Origin: Myxococcales bacterium
Lineage (GTDB): Bacteria > Myxococcota_A > Bradymonadia > REDH01
NCBI GenBank assembly: GCA_020633625.1
Contig: JACKDJ010000012.1
Span: 1 to 64,000, forward strand
Length of the DNA stretch: 64,000 bases
Direction of reading: 5' to 3'
The notes beneath the pieces were generated by a model. That model did no database searches. It was not told the origin of the DNA and saw nothing but the letters and a program-made list of their open reading frames with translations. Positions 34,103 to 41,774 of the stretch are shown in pieces. Every line of letters begins with the position of its first letter. Within the stretch, counting starts at the first letter, position 1. The position numbers and the translations under genes were made by a program.

Positions 34103-34578
34103 CGCGCCGCGACGCACATGTCGGCCGCGGGCTGATGCTCGCCCTCGCGGTCGGACTCGCTGGATGTGGCGACGACTGCGCGTGCGGCGGGACCGGTGCC
34201 GGCGTCAGGGTGGCGCCGGTCGACGCTGCGGAGGAAGCGACAGCGACCCCAACGCCGGCGGCTCCTGCGGCGGGGACGTTCGGCCGCGACGCAGCGGAGG
34301 CGGACGTCGTGGTGGTTCGGCGGGCCGCGGAGGACGTCGTCGATGCGCCGCCGTCGAGCGACGTCGAAGAGGGGAGCGGGGAGGAGGTCTCCCGGCCGCA
34401 TCGCCCGCTGTCGATTCGGCGGATGCGCGACGTAGCGCCGCGGCAGCTCCGGATCGACCGACGGGCGATCCAGTCGGCTCCGGCCGGCAGACTCCCGGCG
34501 CCGGCGACGTCGGTGGCGCCCGCGACCACGGTCGCGCCGGCAGCGGGCGCGGCGCCGCCCGCGCCACGCACGCCGTAG
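34099..34578 (+). CDS. Small lipoprotein, low-complexity
   Basis: 159 residues, start ATG 34099 overlapping the mtnA stop (ATGA). Signal peptide with lipobox (VGLAGCGDDCACGG, Cys 23), then an acidic/Ala/Pro-rich mature part with one basic stretch (RPLSIRRMRDVAPRQLRIDRR). No domain is recognised. Its last 24 bases, including the stop codon, lie inside the first copy of a 31-base tandem duplication that continues past the stop. Probably co-transcribed with pyrG and mtnA. Confidence 0.5.
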   Translation: MTRRDAHVGRGLMLALAVGLAGCGDDCACGGTGAGVRVAPVDAAEEATATPTPAAPAAGTFGRDAAEADVVVVRRAAEDVVDAPPSSDVEEGSGEEVSRPHRPLSIRRMRDVAPRQLRIDRRAIQSAPAGRLPAPATSVAPATTVAPAAGAAPPAPRTP

Positions 34579-34616
34579 GCACCTTCCGCCCGCGCCACGC
34601 ACGCCGTAGGCACCTT
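34555..34616 (+). repeat. Tandem 31-base direct repeat, two copies
   Basis: 34555-34585 and 34586-34616 are identical. The first copy covers the end of the lipoprotein gene and its TAG stop (34576-34578), the second is wholly downstream. Seen directly by alignment of the two copies. It is likely a recent slippage or duplication. Confidence 0.85.
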
Positions 34617-34632
34617 CTGCCGGCGGCCGCCT

Positions 34633-34662
34633 TTGGCTCGTTGCGGCGACCGAGGGTATGTG
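34633..34662 (+). promoter_or_regulatory. Predicted promoter of Cys-rich lipoprotein gene
   Basis: TTGGCT (34633-34638), 18-base spacer, TATGTG (34657-34662), 49 bases before ATG 34712. Moderate match to the pattern used elsewhere. Confidence 0.3.
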
Positions 34663-34711
34663 CGAAGGACTTCGCAGACGCACGCCGGCGGAACGTCGGT
34701 CAAGGAGAGTG

Positions 34712-35428
34712 ATGCGAATGAGCGCAATGTTTCGCGCGGCACGGCCCGCGGTCCTGGCGGCCTTCGCCGCGGGTGTCGTCTCTCTGGCAGGCTGCGGCGA
34801 CGACGTCTGCACACGGGTCTGCCCATCGCCACAGGTCTGCGTGATCGACGCTGGAGAGCAGCTCTGCCTGGAGCCCAACTGCGGGTCCGAGGTGTGCACG
34901 TCGAGCGAAGAGTGCGTGGACGGCACGTGCCGCCCCTCGTCGTCGAGCTGCGCGTCGTGCAGCTCGAGCCAGCACTGCGTCTCGGGCGTCTGCGTCGACG
35001 CGTACACTGCGTCGAACGCCTGTGATCCGCTGCGGCAGTGCCGTCTCGGCTGCGGGGTGGGTGCCGCGTGCCTCGCGGCTTGCGAAGACGACGCGCCGGC
35101 GGCGTGTACGAGCTGTCTGACGAGCCTCGACTCGTGCCAGCGGACGTCGGACTGCGTCGACTCCGGGCCCTACACCGGCTGCTGTGAGACGCAGTTCTGT
35201 GCGTGCTACCCGTCAGCGCCGGGCTGCGGCACGACCGCGGCGTGCGTCGAGTGCCAGGAGGATTGCGGCTCGGATGCGAGCTGCTTTAGCCGGTGTCGCT
35301 CGACGGCGCTGGCGTGCAACCTCTGCCTGGAGCCGTTCGACACGTGCGCCGCGGCCTCGGGCGCGGCGCAGTGCGTCGACGAACTCTGTAGCTGTCTCGA
35401 CTCCGACCTCGAAGCCGACTGTCGCTGA
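34712..35428 (+). CDS. Cys-rich secreted lipoprotein
   Basis: 238 residues from ATG 34712, with AAGGAG (34702-34707) four bases before it. Signal peptide (LAAFAAGVVSLAGC) ends in a lipobox. The mature chain is dense in Cys, arranged in two blocks: an N-terminal part with CTSSEECVDGTC and CSSSQHCVSGVC motifs, like the short Cys-knot repeats in other lipoproteins of this window, and a C-terminal part with CLAACEDD, CQRTSDCVDSG, CVECQEDCGSDASCFSRC and CSCLDSD. All would be oxidised in the periplasm or outside the cell. Function is not recognised. Confidence 0.72.
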   Translation: MRMSAMFRAARPAVLAAFAAGVVSLAGCGDDVCTRVCPSPQVCVIDAGEQLCLEPNCGSEVCTSSEECVDGTCRPSSSSCASCSSSQHCVSGVCVDAYTASNACDPLRQCRLGCGVGAACLAACEDDAPAACTSCLTSLDSCQRTSDCVDSGPYTGCCETQFCACYPSAPGCGTTAACVECQEDCGSDASCFSRCRSTALACNLCLEPFDTCAAASGAAQCVDELCSCLDSDLEADCR

Positions 35429-35528
35429 CAGCGTCCCGCCTGCGCGTCGCGACCCGCGGCTCCCGCGCGTCGCCGCCGGCGTTCTCTTCGGTGCGAGCCG
35501 CTGTGCCAACGGATGCCGGTGGCGGTGC

Positions 35529-36710
35529 CTAGTCGCCGCCGGACCGATTGAGTGCCGACGCGCGGACGACCGCTCCCTTCCCAAACCGGTCTGTTGCCCG
35601 GTCTAGCGCGGCCTCGAGGCGCTCGCGTTGATCGACGGCCTCGTCGCCGAACAGCGACAGCTGGTCGGCGCGCTCGTCGGCGATGAGCCCGGTCGCGGTG
35701 ACTCCGATGAGACGGATCGGGAGTTCGGTGGGTGCTCGGTCGAGCAGCACATCGAGCGCGGCACGGATGGAGCTGGCGTCGGACGCCGGGCGGTCGAGCT
35801 GGAGCTCCCGGGTGAGCCCCTGGAACGTGGCGAGCGTGAGCTTGAGGCGAACACCGAGGCAGCGGAGGTGCTTCGCTCGCAGCCCGCGGGAGACCTCGTC
35901 GATGCACGGGAGGAGGGCGTCGCGGACGGCGTCGCGGCCGACGATGTCGCGGTCGAGGGTCCGCTCGGAGCCGAGGCTGAGGCGTGCGCGGTCTGCGTGG
36001 ACGGAGCGCGGGTCTTCGCCGTTGGCGAGGGCGTGGATGTGGTCGCCGAGGTGGCCGAGGGCCGCGTGGAGGCCAGCGGCAGTACGGGCAGCGACATCGC
36101 CGATGGTCTCGAGCCCGAGCGCGCGCACGCGTGGAGCGGTCTTCGCGCCGACGCCCCAGAGCCGGTCGATCGACAGTGGGGCGAGGAAGGCGCGCTCGGT
36201 TCCGGGTGCGACGACGGTGAGGCCGTCGGGCTTGCGGACGTCGGAGGCGACCTTCGCGACGTACTTCGAGGTTGCGAGGCCTGCCGAGGCGGTGAGGTGG
36301 AGCGCGTCTCGGATCTCGCGGCGGATGCGAACGGCGAGCTCGTCGGGCGGCCCGAAGAGGCGCTCCGTTCCGGTGAGGTCGACGAAGGCCTCGTCGAGGG
36401 ACAGCGGCTCGACGTCGGGGGAGTACCGGCCGAGGATCTCCATTAGCGTTCGTGACGCGGCGGCGTAGGCTTCCATCTTTGGCGCCACGAAGATTCCGTC
36501 GGGGCACAGCTTTCGCGCACGGGCGGTCGGGATTGCGGAGCGGACGCCGAACGCGCGGGCCTCATAGCTGGCGGTGGCGACGACGCCGCGCGGTGAGAGC
36601 CCGCCGACGATGACGGGGCGGCCGCGGAGGGCGGGGTCGTCGCGCTGCTCGACGGCGGCGTAGAACGCGTCCATGTCGACGTGGAGGATCGCCCGGTTCC
36701 AGCGCGTCAT
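35529..36710 (-). CDS. dinB: DNA polymerase IV (Y-family translesion polymerase)
   Basis: 393 residues. The Y-family fingerprint is complete: HVDMDAFYAAVEQRDDP (metal Asp 12 and the next Asp 14), RPVIVGG, VEPLSLDEAFVDLTG with the second Asp-Glu pair, LTASAGLATSKYVAK, and the helix-hairpin-helix LWGVGAKTAPRVRALGLETIGDVA. The C-terminal little-finger domain follows. It copies past damaged bases in the SOS response and lacks proofreading. Its ATG overlaps the stop of the small membrane protein upstream. No LexA box was identified in the shared promoter area. Confidence 0.95.
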   Translation of the reverse strand: MTRWNRAILHVDMDAFYAAVEQRDDPALRGRPVIVGGLSPRGVVATASYEARAFGVRSAIPTARARKLCPDGIFVAPKMEAYAAASRTLMEILGRYSPDVEPLSLDEAFVDLTGTERLFGPPDELAVRIRREIRDALHLTASAGLATSKYVAKVASDVRKPDGLTVVAPGTERAFLAPLSIDRLWGVGAKTAPRVRALGLETIGDVAARTAAGLHAALGHLGDHIHALANGEDPRSVHADRARLSLGSERTLDRDIVGRDAVRDALLPCIDEVSRGLRAKHLRCLGVRLKLTLATFQGLTRELQLDRPASDASSIRAALDVLLDRAPTELPIRLIGVTATGLIADERADQLSLFGDEAVDQRERLEAALDRATDRFGKGAVVRASALNRSGGD

Positions 36711-37063
36711 GGGCGCGGTGCCGCATCGAACGCCTTTGCGGCTGCGTCGTCGAGGCGGGCGGGGTCGAGCTCGCTGTCGAGCACGCGACGCGCGTCGGCG
36801 CGGAGTCGGGCAGCGGCGGCGGGATGTGTGCGCTGCGCGACGTTTGCGGCCAGGACGGCGCGCAGGATGGCGACTCGGGCGGGGTGGACTCCGCCGGGGG
36901 CGCGCGCGGTGGCGGCGAGGAGGTGTTCGTCGTCGGCGTCGACGATCTGCGCGAGGGCGATCGGGCGCGCGACGGGTCGGACGAGCCTGCGCGCGGCCGT
37001 CAGGACGGTGGCGAAGAGGGCCACGGACGCGGCGGCGTAGAGGAGGGGAAGAGAGGTTGGCAT
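36707..37063 (-). CDS. Small membrane protein coupled to dinB
   Basis: 118 residues with one N-terminal helix (LLYAAASVALFATVLTAARR) and a basic, Ala/Arg-rich helical remainder. No domain recognised. The stop overlaps the dinB ATG as ATGA, so it is the first gene of the dinB transcript. The divergent FHA gene begins 115 bases away on the other strand. Confidence 0.5.
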   Translation of the reverse strand: MPTSLPLLYAAASVALFATVLTAARRLVRPVARPIALAQIVDADDEHLLAATARAPGGVHPARVAILRAVLAANVAQRTHPAAAARLRADARRVLDSELDPARLDDAAAKAFDAAPRP

Positions 37064-37112
37064 GGTCGCGCGGGGCGCGCGTGTGGGGCGCGGACCGACG
37101 AGGTCGGGAAGG

Positions 37113-37141
37113 TTGACGCTGCCTGGGAACGGCGCTTTGAT
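37113..37141 (+). promoter_or_regulatory. Predicted promoter of the FHA-DUF4388 gene
   Basis: TTGACG (37113-37118), 17-base spacer, TTTGAT (37136-37141), 38 bases before ATG 37179. Confidence 0.45.
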
Positions 37142-37178
37142 AGCCTACCCATCGGCGCGTTCACCAGAACAGGACATC

Positions 37179-38126
37179 ATGGCGAACTGGGTGCTCAAGT
37201 TCATCTCGGGCAAGTACCAGGGAGGCGAGTTTCCGCTCGAAGAGGGCCAGGAGTATTTCGTGGGCCGCTCGAGCGAGTCCGACATGGTGCTCGTCGAGGA
37301 CATGGTATCGCGACAGCATGCGAAGCTGGTGATCCGCGACGACGTGGTGAAGCTGCACGACCTCGGGAGCACGAACGGGTCGTTCGTGAACGGGGAGCGG
37401 GTCTCGGACGTCGATCTCCGGGAGGGCGACCGGATCCTGTTCGGGACCTCGATCATCAAGCTGATCCGCTCGGCAGATGCGTCGGGCGGTGCGAGCCGCG
37501 CGCGGGCGTTCGTGCCGGACGCGCGCGAGGAGCAGCCGGCGAAGCAGACGGCGTCGTTGTCGCAGGGCTCCGGCGTGACGATGGCAGGCTCGATGTCTGG
37601 CATGCTCGAGGAGGTCTCTCTCCCCGATCTGCTCCAGCTGTTCTCGACGTCGCGCAAGAGCGGCGTGCTGCGGCTCATCCGTGACCGCGAGAAGGCGTCG
37701 ATCTTCTTGCGGGAGGGACGCGTCATCTACTGCGAGATCGAGGGCGTGGACCTGCCGCCGGACAAGGCGGCGTACCGCGTGATGGTCTGGGAGCGCGGCA
37801 TGTTCGTGCTCGAGCCTCCCTCTGACCGGAAGTTCGACGTGGAGCTCGAGATCAGCACGGAGGGCCTCATGATGGAGGCCATGCGGCTGCTCGACGAGAT
37901 GGAGAACATCAAGCACAAGCTCCCCGACGCCGCCGACCGCGTGCGCCCGATGCACCCGATCGACCCGCCGCTGCGCAGCCTCACGCCGGAGCTACTCGAT
38001 ACGTTTCAGCTCGTGCTGAACAACGACACCGTCGGCGATATCCTGAACCAGTCCTTGGCGACGGACCTCGAGACGATGCAGGACATCGAGTACCTCATCA
38101 AGCACAAGTACATCGAGATCGTCTGA
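37179..38126 (+). CDS. FHA-domain protein with DUF4388 (PATAN-type) module
   Basis: 315 residues from ATG 37179. Residues about 1-95 form an FHA domain: GGEFPLEEGQEYFVGRS, SRQHAKL and DLGSTNGSFVNG, the loops that bind phosphothreonine. A Ser/Gly linker leads to a DUF4388 domain (SGMLEEVSLPDLLQLFSTS, KSGVLRLIRDREKASIFLREGRVIYCEIEG), common in myxobacterial gliding and kinase signalling proteins, and a helical C-terminus. It probably couples a Ser/Thr kinase output to a partner protein. Two base pairs separate it from the small PPC-like gene downstream. Confidence 0.88.
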   Translation: MANWVLKFISGKYQGGEFPLEEGQEYFVGRSSESDMVLVEDMVSRQHAKLVIRDDVVKLHDLGSTNGSFVNGERVSDVDLREGDRILFGTSIIKLIRSADASGGASRARAFVPDAREEQPAKQTASLSQGSGVTMAGSMSGMLEEVSLPDLLQLFSTSRKSGVLRLIRDREKASIFLREGRVIYCEIEGVDLPPDKAAYRVMVWERGMFVLEPPSDRKFDVELEISTEGLMMEAMRLLDEMENIKHKLPDAADRVRPMHPIDPPLRSLTPELLDTFQLVLNNDTVGDILNQSLATDLETMQDIEYLIKHKYIEIV

Positions 38127-38127
38127 G

Positions 38128-38682
38128 ATGACGCTCCTCGCCGCGGTCGCCAGCGCCCTGGCGGTGGCCGCGGGGCCTCTCCCTGGCCCGGCGGGGCCGC
38201 CCGACGTGCTCGGTGCCCCGAGCGCCGAGAGCCTCTCCAGGGTCGCGCTCACGCCGAACCTCGCCTTCGGCGAGTGCTCGCTCGGTGGCGTCTCGGTCGT
38301 CCTCTCCAGGTCCGGGTCCGCAGAGGTCTCGGACACCGTGACGGGGCAGCAGACCTTCGCCGTCACGCTACAGGCGTTCGGGCGCGACGACGGCTACATG
38401 TGTAGCGTCGGCTACTACGAGCGCCCCCACGTCTGCGTCCGCGTCGTCGACCCCGTCAACGTGACGCTCACGGTCACGAACTCCGGGGGGTACGACACGA
38501 CGATCGCCGTCGCCGGCCCCAACGGCTTCATCGACTACGACGACGACTCGGCCGGGGACCTGCGGCCGATGTTGGCGACTCAGCTCGAACCGGGCGAGTA
38601 CCTCGTGTTCGTGGGCACGTACTCCTCGGGAACGACGGCCCCTTTTTCGCTCACCCTATCGGCCTCTGACGGAGTTCAATGA
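38128..38682 (+). CDS. Secreted single PPC-like domain protein
   Basis: 184 residues with a likely signal segment (LLAAVASALAVAAGP), then a beta-rich domain with two Cys pairs (ECSLGG, YMCSVGYYERPHVC) and the string TTIAVAGPNGFIDYDDDSAGDLRPM followed by EPGEYLVFVGTY. The last part parallels each half of the lipoprotein at 10631 (TTLAVVGPDG, LDPM, EPGDYRVWVG). The Asp triad DDD could bind calcium. The stop overlaps the hutH start as ATGA and the start lies one base after the FHA gene's stop, so the three genes look like one transcript. Confidence 0.65.
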   Translation: MTLLAAVASALAVAAGPLPGPAGPPDVLGAPSAESLSRVALTPNLAFGECSLGGVSVVLSRSGSAEVSDTVTGQQTFAVTLQAFGRDDGYMCSVGYYERPHVCVRVVDPVNVTLTVTNSGGYDTTIAVAGPNGFIDYDDDSAGDLRPMLATQLEPGEYLVFVGTYSSGTTAPFSLTLSASDGVQ

Positions 38683-40238
38683 GCCCCCCCGTTTCGGCGC
38701 CGGCGACCGTTGTCGTCGGCGCGCGCGCGCTGACCGCACGTGAGTTCGAAGACGTCGTGTGGCACTGCGCGCCGGTCGCGATCGACGCGTCCGCAGCAGA
38801 GCGCGTCCGTGCATCTTCCGCGTTCGTCGCGCAGGCGGCGTCTTCTGGGCGCTCGATCTACGGTGTGACCACTGGCTTCGGCTCGAATCGCGACCGCGCG
38901 ATCCCCGCGGATCGGGCGGAGTCGCTGCAAGAGAAGCTGATCAAGTCGCATGCGTGCGGTGTGGGCAACCCTCTCCCGCGTTCGGTCGTTCGCGGGATGA
39001 TGCTGCTGCGAATCGCCGCTCTGGTGCGTGGCTTTAGCGGCGTTCGGCTCGAGACGCTCGAGCTGCTAGCGGCGATGCTCGACGCCCAGATTCACCCGGT
39101 GATCCCCGAGCGAGGCAGCGTCGGCGCGTCTGGCGACCTGTGCCCGCTGGCGCACATGGCGCTGCCGATCATCGGCGAGGGAGACGTCGAGGTCGGCGGT
39201 CAGATCGTCGCGGCGAGGGCGGCGCTCGCGAGCGCCGGGCTGGCGCCGCGGACGCTGACCTATAAGGAGGGGCTCGCGCTGCTGAACGGCACACAGGCGA
39301 TGACCTCGCTCGGGCTCGTCGTTCTGCGGCGGTTCGACAGAGTCCTGCGGATCGCCGACGTCGCGTGCGCCCTGTCGCTCGAGGCGGTCGGCGGCCGGCT
39401 CGAGGCGTTCGACGCGCGTGTGCACGCGCTCCGGGGACGTCCCGGCCAAGAGGAATCTGCGGCCCGTGTCCGTCGCCTCGTCGCGGGCAGCGAGCTGGCC
39501 GGCGCGCCGATGGGTACCGTCCCCGGGAAGCGTGAGTACGTGCAGGACTCCTACTGTCTGCGGTGCGCGCCGCAGGTTCACGGGGCGAGCCGCGACGCTG
39601 CCGCGCACGTTCGCTCGGTGCTGGAGTCCGAGATCAACGCGGTCACGGACAATCCGATCGTGTTCGCCGACGACGGCGACATCCTGTCGGGCGGCAACTT
39701 CCACGGGCAGCCGGTCGCGATCGCGCTCGACTACCTGAAGATCGCGATCTCCGAGGTCGGGAACATCTCGGAGCGCCGCACGGCCAAGCTCGTCGACGCC
39801 GCGTTCAACGAGGGACTGCCCGCGTTCCTCGTGTCGAATCCGGGGCTGAACTCCGGGCACATGATCCCGCAGTACGTCGCGGCCGCGCTGGTGTCGGAGT
39901 GCAAGGGCCTCGCCCACCCCGCGAGCGTTGACTCGATCCCGACGTCGGCGAACATGGAGGACCACGTCTCGATGGGCCACCACGCCGGCCGCCAGGCGCT
40001 CGCGATCCTCGAGCTGGTCGAGCAGATCGTCGCGATCGAGCTCCTCGTGGCGGCGCAGGCGGTCGATCTGCGCAGGCCGCAGCTCCCCTCCGAGACGATG
40101 CAGCGCGTCGTGGAGCAGATCCGCGACCGGGTCCCGTTCCTCTCAGAGGACCGGTACCTGTCGCCAGACCTGCGCGCGATGCTCGACCTCGTCCGGACCG
40201 ACCTCGTCATCGACGACGTGGGGCCTGGCCTGACTTAG
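38679..40238 (+). CDS. hutH: Histidine ammonia-lyase
   Basis: 519 residues. The Ala-Ser-Gly triad that cyclises to the MIO electrophile is at 150-152 (VGASGDLCPLAH). YGVTTGFGSN, LIKSHACGVG (His that favours histidine over phenylalanine or tyrosine), GNFHGQPVAIALDYL and the C-terminal helices agree with HAL. It deaminates histidine to urocanate. No hutU, hutI or hutG is nearby; hisS, which uses the same substrate, converges on it with 32 bases between the stops. The start overlaps the preceding PPC-like gene. Confidence 0.92.
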   Translation: MSPPVSAPATVVVGARALTAREFEDVVWHCAPVAIDASAAERVRASSAFVAQAASSGRSIYGVTTGFGSNRDRAIPADRAESLQEKLIKSHACGVGNPLPRSVVRGMMLLRIAALVRGFSGVRLETLELLAAMLDAQIHPVIPERGSVGASGDLCPLAHMALPIIGEGDVEVGGQIVAARAALASAGLAPRTLTYKEGLALLNGTQAMTSLGLVVLRRFDRVLRIADVACALSLEAVGGRLEAFDARVHALRGRPGQEESAARVRRLVAGSELAGAPMGTVPGKREYVQDSYCLRCAPQVHGASRDAAAHVRSVLESEINAVTDNPIVFADDGDILSGGNFHGQPVAIALDYLKIAISEVGNISERRTAKLVDAAFNEGLPAFLVSNPGLNSGHMIPQYVAAALVSECKGLAHPASVDSIPTSANMEDHVSMGHHAGRQALAILELVEQIVAIELLVAAQAVDLRRPQLPSETMQRVVEQIRDRVPFLSEDRYLSPDLRAMLDLVRTDLVIDDVGPGLT

Positions 40239-40270
40239 CCCGCCGGGACGCGCCGGGTTGTCGGCACTGG

Positions 40271-41632
40271 CTACGTCGCTGCCGTCGGGTGCGCGGCGAG
40301 CATCGCCGCGACGGCGTCGCCGAGCGGGTAGACCGACTGGTCGCCAGTCGCCATGTTCTTGAGCGCGACGACGCCCGCGTCGGCCTCGCGCTTTCCGACG
40401 ATGATCACCCACTGAGCGCCAACCGACTCCGCATAGGAGAGCTGCTTGCCGAGCTTCGTGAGCTCCGGGTAGACCTCGGCGCGAAGGCCGGCGGCACGGA
40501 CGGCTGCGGCGTGGCGCAGCGCGAGTGACTGCAGCCCCTCGTCGGCGACCGCGACCACGACCTCGGCTGCCGTCGGCTCCGACGGCAGCATACCGCGCTC
40601 TTCCATGATGACGAGGATGCGCTCCAGGCCGAGCGAGAACCCGACCGCCGGCACGGGGCTGCCGCGGAACATCCCGATCAGGCCGTCGTAGCGCCCGCCG
40701 CCGCCGATCGATCCGGCGAGATCTGGGACGCGGATCTCGAAGATGGGCCCCGTGTAGTAGGACAGGCCGCGTGCGAGCGTGGGGTCGAACTCGACGCTCC
40801 CGGACACGGGCGCTGCGTCGATCATCGCGAAGAGGTCCTGCAGCGTCTTCGCGCCCGCGGCGCCGGTAGGCGACCCGTCGGCGAAGCGCGCCGCCAGCTC
40901 GTCGAGTCGCGCTCGGCCGCCGCCGCCGAGCAGCGTCGCAGCAAGGGCGTCGATCGTGCTCTCGCCGAGCCCCAGCGCGGCCAGCTCGTCTCGCACCCCC
41001 GAGATGCCGACCTTGTCGAGCTTGTCGACGGCGGTGAGCGTCGCGCCGTGGAGCGCCGGAGAGATGCCGCAGAGCTCGAGCGCACCGGTCAGCACTCGTC
41101 GGTCGTTGAGGCGGATCTCGAACGCCGAGAAGCCGAGCGAGGCGAGCGCCTCGGATGCGGCGGCGATGACGGTGTGTTCGGCGATGAGCGACGTGGTCCC
41201 GGTGTAGTCGACGTCGCACTGGTAGAACTCGCGGAAGCGGCCGCGCTGAGGTCGGTCGGCGCGCCAGACGGTCTGGACCTGGTAGCGCTTGAAGAACTTC
41301 GGCAGCGACGCGAAGTTTGCGGCGACGACGCGGGCGAGGGGCACGGTGAGGTCGTAGCGAAGCGCCAGGTCGGTGAGGTCGTCGGGGCGCAGCTCGGGGG
41401 TAAGCGCCGGGAGCGCGTCGCGGCGCTTCAGGATGCGGAAGATGAGCTGGTCGCCCTCGTCGCCGTACTTGCTGGTCAGCACCTCGAGGCGCTCGAAGGC
41501 CGGCGTCTCGATCGGGACGAAGCCGTAGGACTCGTAGACACGCTGAACGACGCCGACGACCGCACGTCGGGCGGCCACCGCGGCGGGGAGGAAGTCTCGG
41601 GTGCCGCTGGCGGGCTTGGTCGATACGCTCAT
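40271..41632 (-). CDS. hisS: Histidyl-tRNA synthetase
   Basis: 453 residues from ATG 41632. Class II synthetase motifs: motif 2 RADRPQRGRFREFYQCDVD, HisRS-specific LARGLSYYTG and GSIGGGGRYDGL, motif 3 GFSLGLERILVIM, and a C-terminal anticodon-binding domain (GLRAEVYPELTKLGKQLSYA). Attaches histidine to tRNA-His. The LTSKYG ... LPPFERLE region of the N-terminus fits normal bacterial HisRS. The gene is divergent from the lipoprotein at 41775 across 142 bases. Confidence 0.96.
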   Translation of the reverse strand: MSVSTKPASGTRDFLPAAVAARRAVVGVVQRVYESYGFVPIETPAFERLEVLTSKYGDEGDQLIFRILKRRDALPALTPELRPDDLTDLALRYDLTVPLARVVAANFASLPKFFKRYQVQTVWRADRPQRGRFREFYQCDVDYTGTTSLIAEHTVIAAASEALASLGFSAFEIRLNDRRVLTGALELCGISPALHGATLTAVDKLDKVGISGVRDELAALGLGESTIDALAATLLGGGGRARLDELAARFADGSPTGAAGAKTLQDLFAMIDAAPVSGSVEFDPTLARGLSYYTGPIFEIRVPDLAGSIGGGGRYDGLIGMFRGSPVPAVGFSLGLERILVIMEERGMLPSEPTAAEVVVAVADEGLQSLALRHAAAVRAAGLRAEVYPELTKLGKQLSYAESVGAQWVIIVGKREADAGVVALKNMATGDQSVYPLGDAVAAMLAAHPTAAT

Positions 41633-41774
41633 GTCGCTGCTCTCCGTTGACGTCAGCGCGCGGTCTAGCGCACGGCGCAACGGCGCGCACGCCGAACGAT
41701 CGCGTCGCGGTAACGGTCGCGTAGCGCCCCCCGACGGGCTACGCTATGACCGGATGACCCTGGAAGGAGGCGCA

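Noticed and set aside
34555..34616. CRISPR-like repeat
   Set aside because: Only two copies, directly adjacent with no spacers; a simple tandem duplication.
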